Of a DNA stretch of 64,000 bases, positions 45,516 to 53,827 are shown piece by piece (position 1 is the first letter of the stretch; every line of letters begins with the position of its first letter). The stretch is taken from contig SVNC01000007.1 of assembly GCA_015067025.1 (NCBI GenBank), forward strand, positions 82,685 to 146,684, read 5' to 3'. The DNA is from Oscillospiraceae bacterium. GTDB taxonomy: Bacteria > Bacillota > Clostridia > Oscillospirales > Ruminococcaceae. Made by a program: the position numbers and the translations under genes. Below the pieces are notes generated by a model. The model worked only from the letters and a program-made list of their open reading frames with translations. It was not told the origin of the DNA and made no database searches.

Positions 45516-46388
45516 TCAGGCTGTCACTTCTGATATATTATCATAATTCATTTTCTTTACAGCAATAAAGCTTAAAACTATCAGAAGAATGATAAAGAAA
45601 CAAAGATACAAAACCGAAAACCACATCGGCATTATGGGTCTCCTGTAATATTCAGTGTAGTGCACCCAAGTAATAGCGTTTGCCGCAGGAAACACCCACA
45701 TCAATTTACTACTTAAAATACACAGTGCAGAGCCTATTGAAATAATACCTCCGCATATTATAAAGCCTAAAATCTTGCTTTTAAGAAGAGTGAACAGCAG
45801 TAATAACAACCCGATTATAAAAAGATACAAAAGAACAAGAAAGAAGCTTTGCATTAAAGCGTCTGTTATTGAAAGCTGATTATAGAGATTTTTGGGAAGT
45901 AATTGTGCTCCGAAGTTGCCGTGTAGATCAGGGAATGTTTTTTCAAATTCCGTTACAACTATACTCCACTCAGGTCCTATGTCGCTATGAAGCAAAGCTG
46001 AAATACAGGAGCTTATAAAAACAACTACAGAATATGTGATCGCCATTAAAAACAGTAATACAAGCTGTGCGATAAGCCAGTTTATCCGCCCTATTCTGTG
46101 TATATACAAAATGGCATTTCCGTCAGTCACCGGAAAATCTGCGATAAGCGACAAGAACACAAGAGGAATAAAAAGTAACGTTATCGGAGAATTTATAATA
46201 GCAATAAAAGGCTCAAGCAAATTCAGCTTTTCTTCCATACGTTCTGCATTCTGTAAAAGTGGCTCTACCGCAAAATTATAGATAAATGCCATCAATAACA
46301 CGAGAAGTATCATCCGTGGATTTGTGATCCATTTTCTGTATTCGGTTTTTGAACAAGAAAGGATTTTATTATAGTTAATATCCTGCAT
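45516..46388 (-). CDS. ABC-2-type membrane protein (permease subunit)
   Basis: 290 residues with about six hydrophobic helices (MILLVLLMAFIYNFAVEPLL; INSPITLLFIPLVFLSLIAD; LVLLFLMAITYSVVVFISSC; FFLVLLYLFIIGLLLLLFTL; IICGGIISIGSALCILSSKL; FSVLYLCFFIILLIVLSFIA). No named family motif is clear. Its position one base after another membrane gene and before the ATPase makes it a permease subunit of this exporter. Confidence 0.65.
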   Translation of the reverse strand: MQDINYNKILSCSKTEYRKWITNPRMILLVLLMAFIYNFAVEPLLQNAERMEEKLNLLEPFIAIINSPITLLFIPLVFLSLIADFPVTDGNAILYIHRIGRINWLIAQLVLLFLMAITYSVVVFISSCISALLHSDIGPEWSIVVTEFEKTFPDLHGNFGAQLLPKNLYNQLSITDALMQSFFLVLLYLFIIGLLLLLFTLLKSKILGFIICGGIISIGSALCILSSKLMWVFPAANAITWVHYTEYYRRPIMPMWFSVLYLCFFIILLIVLSFIAVKKMNYDNISEVTA

Positions 46389-46389
46389 T

Positions 46390-47250
46390 TTATTCTCCTC
46401 TGTCTATTTCGGTCTTCTTCTTTAAAACGTATCCTATAAAGGAAAGAACAAAAAACAGCAATATTACAGACGATGTTGCGATAATAAAATAAAGCTCTTT
46501 ACTGTAAAGTAGCTGTAATACCGCTGTAGGAGAAAAGGGCGGAATTGCCGATGAAAGTGCATTTATTCCGTTTTCAAAAGCATATAAGGATATTTTAGTT
46601 ATTGCCATATTCCATACGTAAAAGAGTAAGAAAGGAACACACAGTATAAGATATGCATTACTGCACAAGGCACAAAGAATAAAGGAAGGAGCAGAAGCGA
46701 AAGCACCGAAAAGAAATGCCGAAATGAGCTTTTTTATAACGTATATCACTTCTCCGTCAGGAAACAGCCGTGTCATTTCATCAGGCGACAGATTGTATGA
46801 TGTTATATCAGGAAACAAAAAGCTGACCGATATTCCGAAAAGGAGTGTGCCAAGCATTACACAAATTCCGCCCGTTAAAATTGCACTTATAAATCGGGAT
46901 AAATAATTTTTTAAATAACCTGTTCTGCTTATCTCAAAGCGTATGAATTTACTTTTTCTGCAGGCACAGAAGAAAACAACAAACGATAAGGGGGCTATAG
47001 TCGGAATAAACATAGCGGTATATCCCCCATCTAAAGCAGAGCCGAATACACAGATTGATGAAAATCTGTAGCTTGATTCTATAAGATTTTCGGATTCGGA
47101 AAATATTACTTCAAGAACAGAATATGAGCGGTTTATATCATAATCCGTATACGGACAGCAGGTAAAGCAAAGCAGGACGATTGCTGTTACAGAGCCTAAA
47201 AAAGCAGGAGTTAAAAAACAAAGTTTTAAATGGTATATTATATTTTTCAT
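46390..47250 (-). CDS. Membrane protein, second permease-like subunit
   Basis: 286 residues with about six to seven membrane segments (FLGSVTAIVLLCFTCCPYTD; FIPTIAPLSFVVFFCACRKS; ILTGGICVMLGTLLFGISVS; PSFILCALCSNAYLILCVPF; ATSSVILLFFVLSFIGYVLK). The FVVFFCACRKSKFIRFEISR loop is like that of ABC-2 permeases. Its ATG overlaps the stop of the anti-sigma-like gene by 4 bases, so transporter and sigma pair are one transcript. Confidence 0.65.
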   Translation of the reverse strand: MKNIIYHLKLCFLTPAFLGSVTAIVLLCFTCCPYTDYDINRSYSVLEVIFSESENLIESSYRFSSICVFGSALDGGYTAMFIPTIAPLSFVVFFCACRKSKFIRFEISRTGYLKNYLSRFISAILTGGICVMLGTLLFGISVSFLFPDITSYNLSPDEMTRLFPDGEVIYVIKKLISAFLFGAFASAPSFILCALCSNAYLILCVPFLLFYVWNMAITKISLYAFENGINALSSAIPPFSPTAVLQLLYSKELYFIIATSSVILLFFVLSFIGYVLKKKTEIDRGE

Positions 47251-48617
47251 GATGCAAAAGCGTATTCCATTTCTGCATAAACCTCTCCTGTCACTGCATT
47301 AACGTAAATAGATGTTCTGGTCGTAGTTTTACTATTAACATCCATTTCAAACGCCCAGACAGGAATAAGACGGTCGCTAGCAACTGCATATTTCAATGAG
47401 AAACTATCAATTTCAAGCTGATTATACCCGGACATATACTCAGATGCTAATGTAACTGCATGAGAAGGAGATATAATATCATCAATTATTTTTTCTTCAT
47501 TTTTATTGTCATCAGAATTGAGTGTACTATCATTGTCAGAGGCAGAAGTGCTGCCACTGTCGGAGGCAAGTGCACTGTACGAGCTGGCGGATGCACCGAA
47601 GTAAAACACATCTTCCGGCTTTGCCATTTTTATCGTTATATACTGATACCCGAAGACCTTATCGTCATTCTTTGTGAAAAGCTGACCAAGCTCGTCAATC
47701 GGCACGCCGTAGAGTTTCATCTCAATAATTATCTCATAGGTAAAGCTGCTTCCGCTTTCGTCAATTTCCTTTGGTGCAGGTCTTACAACAACGGTTTTTG
47801 CCGAATATTCATATTCGGGATGATATTTAGACCAGAAATCTCTTGCCCAGTTTTCTGCAAAGGACGCCGCCTCATCTACACCGTAATCTTCTCCTGATAA
47901 TTTATACTGAGTATCGGTATAGTCTTTACGATCAATATGATACACAGCTTTTACAGGATGATCTATGTTAGTCATCTTCAGTCCAAGACCGCCGTGCTTC
48001 GTAATTACAAGGTATCCTGAGCCTGCCCCTGATTTTGAAACAACGGCACGATTATTGTTTTCGGTATTGATATAATCAAGATATTGAGGATTTGTTTGCG
48101 AAAAATACTTTTCAGAAACGCTATCCTTTCCGAAATAATCTTCAAGTATATTCTGAAAATCAGCCTGCAGATCATATTTAACAGGAACCTTGCGATAATC
48201 TTTAAGTACAATATTATCATCTACAAGTATTTTATCAGGGAGAATTAAATTATCTGTTTTAACTGCCAGAGCTTCAGACATTACCTCGTCAAGCTCTGAA
48301 ACCCTGATTCTTTCTTTATAATCCTTATCCACTTCAGAAATGGAATTTCCTGCGTTTACGTCAGGAGCATTTTTTTGCGATACAGCAAATGCCACAGCTA
48401 CAAAAGTTACAATAAACGCCGCCGCTATAGCAATCATCTTCACAATATAATTTGTCTTTTTCGCTTCACTTTTCATCTCAATAAGCTCCTCCTCATTTAT
48501 AGAATAATGTCTTGAAAAAACATTGCTATCGATTGGCAGAAACTCTGCCGCATCCTCATAATATTTTCTATCAATGTTATCTATAGCCACTGATAAAGCA
48601 TCATATATTTTCTTCAT
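47247..48617 (-). CDS. Membrane-anchored ectodomain protein, probable anti-sigma partner
   Basis: 456 residues. The cytoplasmic start KIYDALSVAIDNIDRKYYED resembles the start of the 42781-44130 protein. A membrane helix lies at about 58-80 (IVKMIAIAAAFIVTFVAVAF), then an ectodomain of about 370 residues. It contains a Ser/Asp low-complexity linker (SYSALASDSGSTSASDNDST) near 365-395 and a PepSY-like end (YVNAVTGEVYAEMEYAFAS). It lies 15 bases after the sigma gene. The shared N-terminus of the two partners, with different ectodomains, fits paralogous sigma pairs tuned to different signals. Confidence 0.62.
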   Translation of the reverse strand: MKKIYDALSVAIDNIDRKYYEDAAEFLPIDSNVFSRHYSINEEELIEMKSEAKKTNYIVKMIAIAAAFIVTFVAVAFAVSQKNAPDVNAGNSISEVDKDYKERIRVSELDEVMSEALAVKTDNLILPDKILVDDNIVLKDYRKVPVKYDLQADFQNILEDYFGKDSVSEKYFSQTNPQYLDYINTENNNRAVVSKSGAGSGYLVITKHGGLGLKMTNIDHPVKAVYHIDRKDYTDTQYKLSGEDYGVDEAASFAENWARDFWSKYHPEYEYSAKTVVVRPAPKEIDESGSSFTYEIIIEMKLYGVPIDELGQLFTKNDDKVFGYQYITIKMAKPEDVFYFGASASSYSALASDSGSTSASDNDSTLNSDDNKNEEKIIDDIISPSHAVTLASEYMSGYNQLEIDSFSLKYAVASDRLIPVWAFEMDVNSKTTTRTSIYVNAVTGEVYAEMEYAFAS

Positions 48618-48632
48618 TTTACTCTCCCTTTC

Positions 48633-49187
48633 TTAAAGTCTATAGCCCTTGTCTATAAGAAAACTTTTCAGCTCTTCTCTTATCCTGTATAGCTTTGTCC
48701 CTACCGTCGAAGCCTTGATTTTAAGTGCTTTGGCAATGGTATGAACAGGTGTGTTGTAGTAATATCTCAAAATAAAAACTCTGCGGTTGATATCACTTAA
48801 CGAAGACAAAAATTCGTTTATGTATACGCCAAGCATATTGCCATCGATTTGTTCTTCAATCTTTACGCTATCTTTAAACAATTCGGTCAGTTCTGAAAGG
48901 CTTGTGTGTGCCTCATTGTAGCCTGCCTGTTCTCTGTAAATTTTTACAGCGATATTTCTTACAATACCGCAAAGATACGCTTTAAGGGATTTAGGGCGTG
49001 CAGGCGGAATGGCATTCCATAACTGAAAATATGAATTGTTTACGCAAAATTCCACATCATCCTGATTCCCTATTACATTAAAAGCTATCTTTCTACAAAG
49101 CTTTCCATATTTGCTATCGGTATCTGTAAGAGCTTGTTCGTTTCTGTCAAACAGCATCTCTATGATTTGCTCATCACTTGTATGCAA
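48633..49187 (-). CDS. ECF-type sigma factor, paralogue of 44145-44699
   Basis: 184 residues: TSDEQIIEMLFDRNEQALTD, YGKLCRKIAFNVIGNQDDVE, then NSYFQLWNAIPPARPKSLKA (sigma-2) and sigma-4 YYYNTPVHTIAKALKIKAST plus VGTKLYRIREELK. It is the first gene of the sigma-anti-sigma-ABC operon. The 42-base element at 49251-49292 lies 63 bases upstream of the start. Both sigma factors could use the same element, so auto- or cross-regulation is likely. Confidence 0.9.
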   Translation of the reverse strand: MHTSDEQIIEMLFDRNEQALTDTDSKYGKLCRKIAFNVIGNQDDVEFCVNNSYFQLWNAIPPARPKSLKAYLCGIVRNIAVKIYREQAGYNEAHTSLSELTELFKDSVKIEEQIDGNMLGVYINEFLSSLSDINRRVFILRYYYNTPVHTIAKALKIKASTVGTKLYRIREELKSFLIDKGYRL

Positions 49188-49250
49188 GCTTTATCATCTC
49201 CTTAGATTATTTCCCTCTATAATAATAAGTTAAGATTTTTCCATTAAATA

Positions 49251-49292
49251 TTCCCATTTTATAATAACTTTTTTAAATTTTTTTTGCAACAG
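49251..49292 (-). promoter_or_regulatory. 42-base ECF regulon element, copy 2
   Basis: Reverse strand CTGTTGCAAAAAAAATTT, then AAAAAAGTTATTATAAAA, then TGGGAA. The distance to the sigma start is similar to copy 1. Next to it lies the 12-base perfect palindrome GTAAGTACTTAC (49293-49304). Confidence 0.75.
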
Positions 49293-49315
49293 GTAAGTAC
49301 TTACAATCGGGCGTG

Positions 49316-49343
49316 TTGAAAAAATTCCGAATCGTGATATAAT
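49316..49343 (+). promoter_or_regulatory. Sigma-A promoter of sbcDC
   Basis: TTGAAA (49316-49321), 16 bases, TATAAT (49338-49343), then GGAGG before the ATG at 49385. Confidence 0.75.
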
Positions 49344-49384
49344 ATAAACAGAAACGTAATGCTGTTTTTATTCGGAGGTAAACA

Positions 49385-50524
49385 ATGAAATTTATACATT
49401 TATCAGATCTTCACATAGGCAAAAGAGTAAACGAATTTTCTATGCTCTTAGATCAGGAATACATACTAAAGCAGATACTTGATATCATAGACGATCGGAA
49501 GCCCGACGGCGTGATCATTGCAGGTGATATATACGACAAATCCGTTCCCTCTGCTGAGGCGGTAATTCTTTTTGACGAATTTCTGGTCAAGCTGTCAGAA
49601 AGAGAGCTGTACGTCTTTGTCATCAGCGGCAATCACGATTCTCCTGAACGAATCGCCTTTGGCGGCAGACTTATGCAGGCAAGCAGGATATATATGTCCC
49701 CCGTCTATGACGGCGGGTTAAAGCCCGTTACCCTTGAAGACGAATACGGCAAAATAAATATATGGATGCTCCCCTTTGTAAAGCCTGCCCACGTCCGCAG
49801 ATTCAACGAGGATAAGGAGATAGCTTCCTATACCGACGCGATGAAAGTGGTTATCGACAGCCTTGATATAAATGCCGAAGAACGAAATATTATGATAACC
49901 CATCAGTTTGTTACAGGTGCTGAGAGATCTGAGTCGGAAGAAATATCCGTTGGCGGAACGGATAACGTGGACGTTTCTGTTTTTGATGCTTTTGACTATA
50001 CTGCCCTCGGTCATATCCATAGGCCCCAGAACTGCAAAAGCGAAAGAGTAAGATATTCGGGCACGCCCTTAAAATATTCCTTTTCAGAAGCAAAGGATAA
50101 AAAGAGCGTTACAGTAGTCGAGCTAAAGGATAAAGGAACGCTTAACGTTACTACAGTTCCTTTGAAACCTCTTCGTAATATGGTGGAGCTAAAGGGTAAG
50201 TATGAGGAGCTTATAGCCCGTGATTATTACAAAGGTACAAGCTATCAGGAAGACTACGTACGTATTACTCTTACGGATGAAGAGGATATACCCGACGCAA
50301 TCGGAAAACTGCGTATAGTGTACAGAAATCTTATGAAGCTTGATTATGACAATCTGCGTACAAGGAATACAAACATAATTGACAAGGCAGAAGACGTCCA
50401 AAAGAAATCTCCTTATGAGCATTTTTCTGAATTCTACGAAAAGCAGAACGATCAGCCTATGTCAGATAGTCAGAAAGAAATTATAAAAAATATAGTCAGT
50501 GAAATATGGGAGGCAGAAGTATGA
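49385..50524 (+). CDS. sbcD: Exonuclease SbcCD subunit D
   Basis: 379 residues. The phosphoesterase motifs are HLSDLHIGKRV, IIAGDIYDKS, ISGNHDSPER, MITHQFVTG and ALGHIHRPQ, binding two Mn ions. It is the nuclease subunit of the Mre11-Rad50-like complex that cuts hairpins and protein-blocked ends. Its end overlaps sbcC by 4 bases. Confidence 0.97.
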   Translation: MKFIHLSDLHIGKRVNEFSMLLDQEYILKQILDIIDDRKPDGVIIAGDIYDKSVPSAEAVILFDEFLVKLSERELYVFVISGNHDSPERIAFGGRLMQASRIYMSPVYDGGLKPVTLEDEYGKINIWMLPFVKPAHVRRFNEDKEIASYTDAMKVVIDSLDINAEERNIMITHQFVTGAERSESEEISVGGTDNVDVSVFDAFDYTALGHIHRPQNCKSERVRYSGTPLKYSFSEAKDKKSVTVVELKDKGTLNVTTVPLKPLRNMVELKGKYEELIARDYYKGTSYQEDYVRITLTDEEDIPDAIGKLRIVYRNLMKLDYDNLRTRNTNIIDKAEDVQKKSPYEHFSEFYEKQNDQPMSDSQKEIIKNIVSEIWEAEV

Positions 50525-53286
50525 GGCCGAATAAGTTAATAATATCCGCTTTTGGTCCTTATGCAGGAAAGGTTACAGTCGAACTTGACAAGCTTGGGAA
50601 AAGCGGATTATATCTTATAACAGGTGATACGGGAGCGGGAAAAACCACTATATTTGACGCTATAACCTATGCTCTTTACGGTGAGCCGAGCGGAGCTACG
50701 AGAGACGTTTCTATGTTTCGGTCAAAATATGCAGAGCCTGACACTCCCACCGAGGTTGAACTCTATTTCACCTGCAGGGATAAGGATTATTACATAAAGA
50801 GAAACCCCGAATATGAACGTCCGAAATCCCGTGGAGAAGGCATGACGACAGAGAAGGCAAACGTTGAACTGCACCTTCCCGACAAAAGAATTTTAACCAA
50901 AAGAAATGAAGTCAATAACGAGATAATTGAAATAGTCGGAGTAGACAGAAACCAGTTCAGTCAGATAGCAATGATTGCTCAGGGGGATTTCCTGAAATTG
51001 CTGTTAGCGTCTACCGAGGACAGAAAGAAAATATTCCAGAAGATATTTAAAACCCAGCGATACAGCGAACTTCAGGAAAAGCTGAAAGCGGATGCAAACG
51101 GACTGAAAAAAGAATACGATGAGATAAAAAACAGTATTGACCAATATATAAACGGTATTGCCTGCGATGAGGACAGTTCCTTTTATCAGGAAGTCTGCAA
51201 CGCTAAAAAAGGTTTTCTCACTGTCGAAGAAACTATAGATCTTTTAGCAAGACTTATAGCTGAAGATGAAGCAGAAGAAAAAGAGACGGGAAAAAAAGAA
51301 GAGGTACTCCAAAAGAAGCTGGACACTGTAAAGAAACGCATAAGTAAAGCCGAGGACGTCGCTAAAGCTAAAGCTGACTCGGAGAAAAACGAAGCTGAAA
51401 CTGCTGCCGAACTACAAAGAAAAGAGGAACTGAAAGAAAGACTGGAAGCAGAAAAACAAAAGCTCCCTGAGGTTAAAAAGCTGACCGACGAAGCGGCAAA
51501 AATAAATTCACTTCTGCCCGATTATGACGAGCTTTCCGATAAGCAGAATAAATTTAACGCAAATGAAATTTCTATAAAAAAAGGCGAAGAAGCCGTTAAA
51601 GTATCCGAAAAGAAAATCGAGGAGCTGACAGAACGTAAAACTGCTCTTACAGAGGAAAGCAAAACTCTTGAAAAAGCAGGCGAGGAAAAAATCATTTCAG
51701 AAAATGAAAGAAAGGCAGAAAGCGATAAAAAATCAGGATTAGAAAAGCTGAGCAGTGCCATTACCGAAGCGGAAGAATCAAAAGCGGTATTCTTGTCAGC
51801 TAACAAGGCTTATACAGAAAAACAGAACACCGCCGATAAGCTTGACGCTGAATACAGAATGAAAAGAAGACTTTATCTTGAAGCACAGGCGGGTATTTTA
51901 GCAGAAGAATTACAAGAGGGTATGCCCTGTCCTGTGTGCGGATCTACGTCCCATCCACAGCCTGCAACAAAACCTGTTGACGTACCGACAAAGGAGGAAC
52001 TTGATACTCTCGAAAATACTCTTAATAAAGCCGGAGAAGCCGCAAACCTTGCGAGAGAAAAAGCGGGCAAACTGAAGGGCATATCCGATGAAAAGGAAAA
52101 CAGCGTAAAATCAGAAATATCGGTGTTTGAAGATGATATTACCTTTGATAAAGCAAAGGCTCTTATCAAAGAAAAGTTATCCGATACGGCACAAAAGATA
52201 AAGGTGCTTGACGGCAAAATAGCCGATGCACAGAAAAAAGTTCTCCGCAAGGAGCAGATATCAAAGCTTTTGGCACAGGTTGAAAAGGATACCGAATCAG
52301 AAAATGCAAGACTTCAGGAAATTAAAAGGGACGTTCAGTCAAAGGCTATCGAAAACAAGACGTTGCTTGAAAGACTTGAAGAACTGAAGTCAAGGCTAAC
52401 ATTTAAAACAAAGACTGAAGCTGAACAGAGAATTACCGCTTTAAACAAAGCGGCAGAGGATATTCAGAAATCCTACGATATGGTTTGCGATGCGGTAAAT
52501 CATAACAAGGAAAGACTTGCATCCTTAAAGTCTGCCAAAGAGGAGATACTTAAGCGTATCGGCGACGGTGCTGATATCAGTCTCGAAAAAGAAAAAGAAA
52601 ACCAAGCTCTGCTTGAAAATGAAAAAGCAGCACTTGGCGAGATTTCTAAAACGATATACAGTCGGATAGGGGCGAATAAGCAAAGCCACGGCAATATCTC
52701 TCAAAGACTTTCTGAAATCAAGGCAGTGGAAGAAAGATATATCTGTATAAAAGCACTTTCCGATACAGCAAACGGAACTATACAGGGCAGAGAAAAGATT
52801 GCTCTTGAAACCTATATTCAGATGAACTATTTTGACAGGATAATAAATCGTGCCAACACAAGATTTATGATCATGTCCGACGGGCAGTATGAGCTGAAAC
52901 GCAGAAAAGGGGCATTCAACAAGCAAAGTCAGAGCGGTCTTGAGCTTGACGTTATCGACCACTACAACGGCACGGAAAGAAGTGTAAAGACTTTATCGGG
53001 TGGCGAATCCTTCAAGGCGTCATTGTCACTCGCTTTGGGGCTTTCTGACGAAATCCAGTCCTCCGCAGGCGGAATCAGACTTGATACGATGTTTGTGGAT
53101 GAAGGCTTCGGCTCACTTGATGATGAATCCTTGTCCCAGGCAATGAAAGCACTTTCCTCTCTTGCTGAAGGTGACAGACTTGTGGGTATAATCTCCCACG
53201 TAAATGAGCTTAAAGTAAGAGTGGATAAGCAGATAGTTGTAAAAAAGAGCAAAACAGGCGGAAGTAGTATAAATATAGTTTTGTGA
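50521..53286 (+). CDS. sbcC: Exonuclease SbcCD subunit C
   Basis: About 921 residues from the ATG at 50521, which has GGGAGG 7 bases upstream and overlaps the sbcD stop (ATGA); an upstream in-frame reading adds 5 residues. Walker A GDTGAGKTTIFDAI (about 35-48), Q-loop IAMIAQGDFLKLL, two long coiled coils around the zinc hook CPVCG (about residue 472), signature LSGGESFKASLSLALGLSD and Walker B DTMFVDEGFGSLD. It is an SMC-like ATPase that works with SbcD in DNA repair and palindrome cleavage. The window has several large palindromes that such an enzyme would act on. No terminator is obvious after it. Confidence 0.97.
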   Translation: MRPNKLIISAFGPYAGKVTVELDKLGKSGLYLITGDTGAGKTTIFDAITYALYGEPSGATRDVSMFRSKYAEPDTPTEVELYFTCRDKDYYIKRNPEYERPKSRGEGMTTEKANVELHLPDKRILTKRNEVNNEIIEIVGVDRNQFSQIAMIAQGDFLKLLLASTEDRKKIFQKIFKTQRYSELQEKLKADANGLKKEYDEIKNSIDQYINGIACDEDSSFYQEVCNAKKGFLTVEETIDLLARLIAEDEAEEKETGKKEEVLQKKLDTVKKRISKAEDVAKAKADSEKNEAETAAELQRKEELKERLEAEKQKLPEVKKLTDEAAKINSLLPDYDELSDKQNKFNANEISIKKGEEAVKVSEKKIEELTERKTALTEESKTLEKAGEEKIISENERKAESDKKSGLEKLSSAITEAEESKAVFLSANKAYTEKQNTADKLDAEYRMKRRLYLEAQAGILAEELQEGMPCPVCGSTSHPQPATKPVDVPTKEELDTLENTLNKAGEAANLAREKAGKLKGISDEKENSVKSEISVFEDDITFDKAKALIKEKLSDTAQKIKVLDGKIADAQKKVLRKEQISKLLAQVEKDTESENARLQEIKRDVQSKAIENKTLLERLEELKSRLTFKTKTEAEQRITALNKAAEDIQKSYDMVCDAVNHNKERLASLKSAKEEILKRIGDGADISLEKEKENQALLENEKAALGEISKTIYSRIGANKQSHGNISQRLSEIKAVEERYICIKALSDTANGTIQGREKIALETYIQMNYFDRIINRANTRFMIMSDGQYELKRRKGAFNKQSQSGLELDVIDHYNGTERSVKTLSGGESFKASLSLALGLSDEIQSSAGGIRLDTMFVDEGFGSLDDESLSQAMKALSSLAEGDRLVGIISHVNELKVRVDKQIVVKKSKTGGSSINIVL

Positions 53287-53360
53287 TCGTACCGAGTTTT
53301 ATCGTATACCGTCTATGTGTACCGACGAAGCAAATATCAAAAACTATCGTCATATCGAAG

Positions 53361-53802
53361 TGAACCCCAAAGTTTAGACAAAATAATTAAATAACATGAA
53401 AATGAGTTCGGTACTGCACCGGGCTCATTTTTAGTTTGAAAGAAATCCTTTCGTTGTTGTAATAATAAATATATTCGTTCAGCTCTTCAATGAAAGCGTT
53501 AACGCTTTCAAATTTTTCACCGTAGAACATTTCGACTTTAAGTCTGCCAAAAAAGTTTTCCATAACACCATTATCCATACAGTTTCCTTTTCTGAGCATG
53601 CTTTGTGAGTGTTGGATATCCGGGATATTTTTCTTTTTTACATTCGTATTTATCCGTATTCTGATGCTTTAGATAATAATAGGATGTATTACGAGCTAAT
53701 CCCGACAGTGCAGCAGGTCTTTCAATGGATGTTTTCTTTGATTTTGCCCTTTTTTACTCATAAAAATATGCACCTCCAAAAGTGTCTAACTTTTGGGGTG
53801 CA
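53361..53802 (-). mobile_element. IS3-family remnant with both terminal inverted repeats
   Basis: Left end TGAACCCCAAAGTTTAGACA (53361-53380) and right end, read in reverse, TGCACCCCAAAAGTTAGACA (53783-53802) match at most positions, beginning with TG as in IS3/IS150 elements. The element is only 442 bases long, against about 1.2-1.5 kb for an intact one, so it is internally deleted. The 3-base flanks (AAG and TAT) do not match. It sits 25 bases past the stop of the giant protease gene. Confidence 0.8.
53387..53780 (-). pseudogene. IS3-family transposase OrfB, deleted and frameshifted
   Basis: The downstream part reads QSMLRKGNCMDNGVMENFFG, then RLKVEMFYGEKFES and YIYYYNNERISFKLKMSPVQ, the C-terminal third of the IS3 OrfB catalytic core with its last acidic residue. 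Upstream, in another frame, LSGLARNTSYYYLKHQN matches the start of OrfB. The middle of the DDE domain is gone. The gene is dead. Confidence 0.85.
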
Positions 53803-53827
53803 TATCAGATTGCTATTTTTAAAAATC

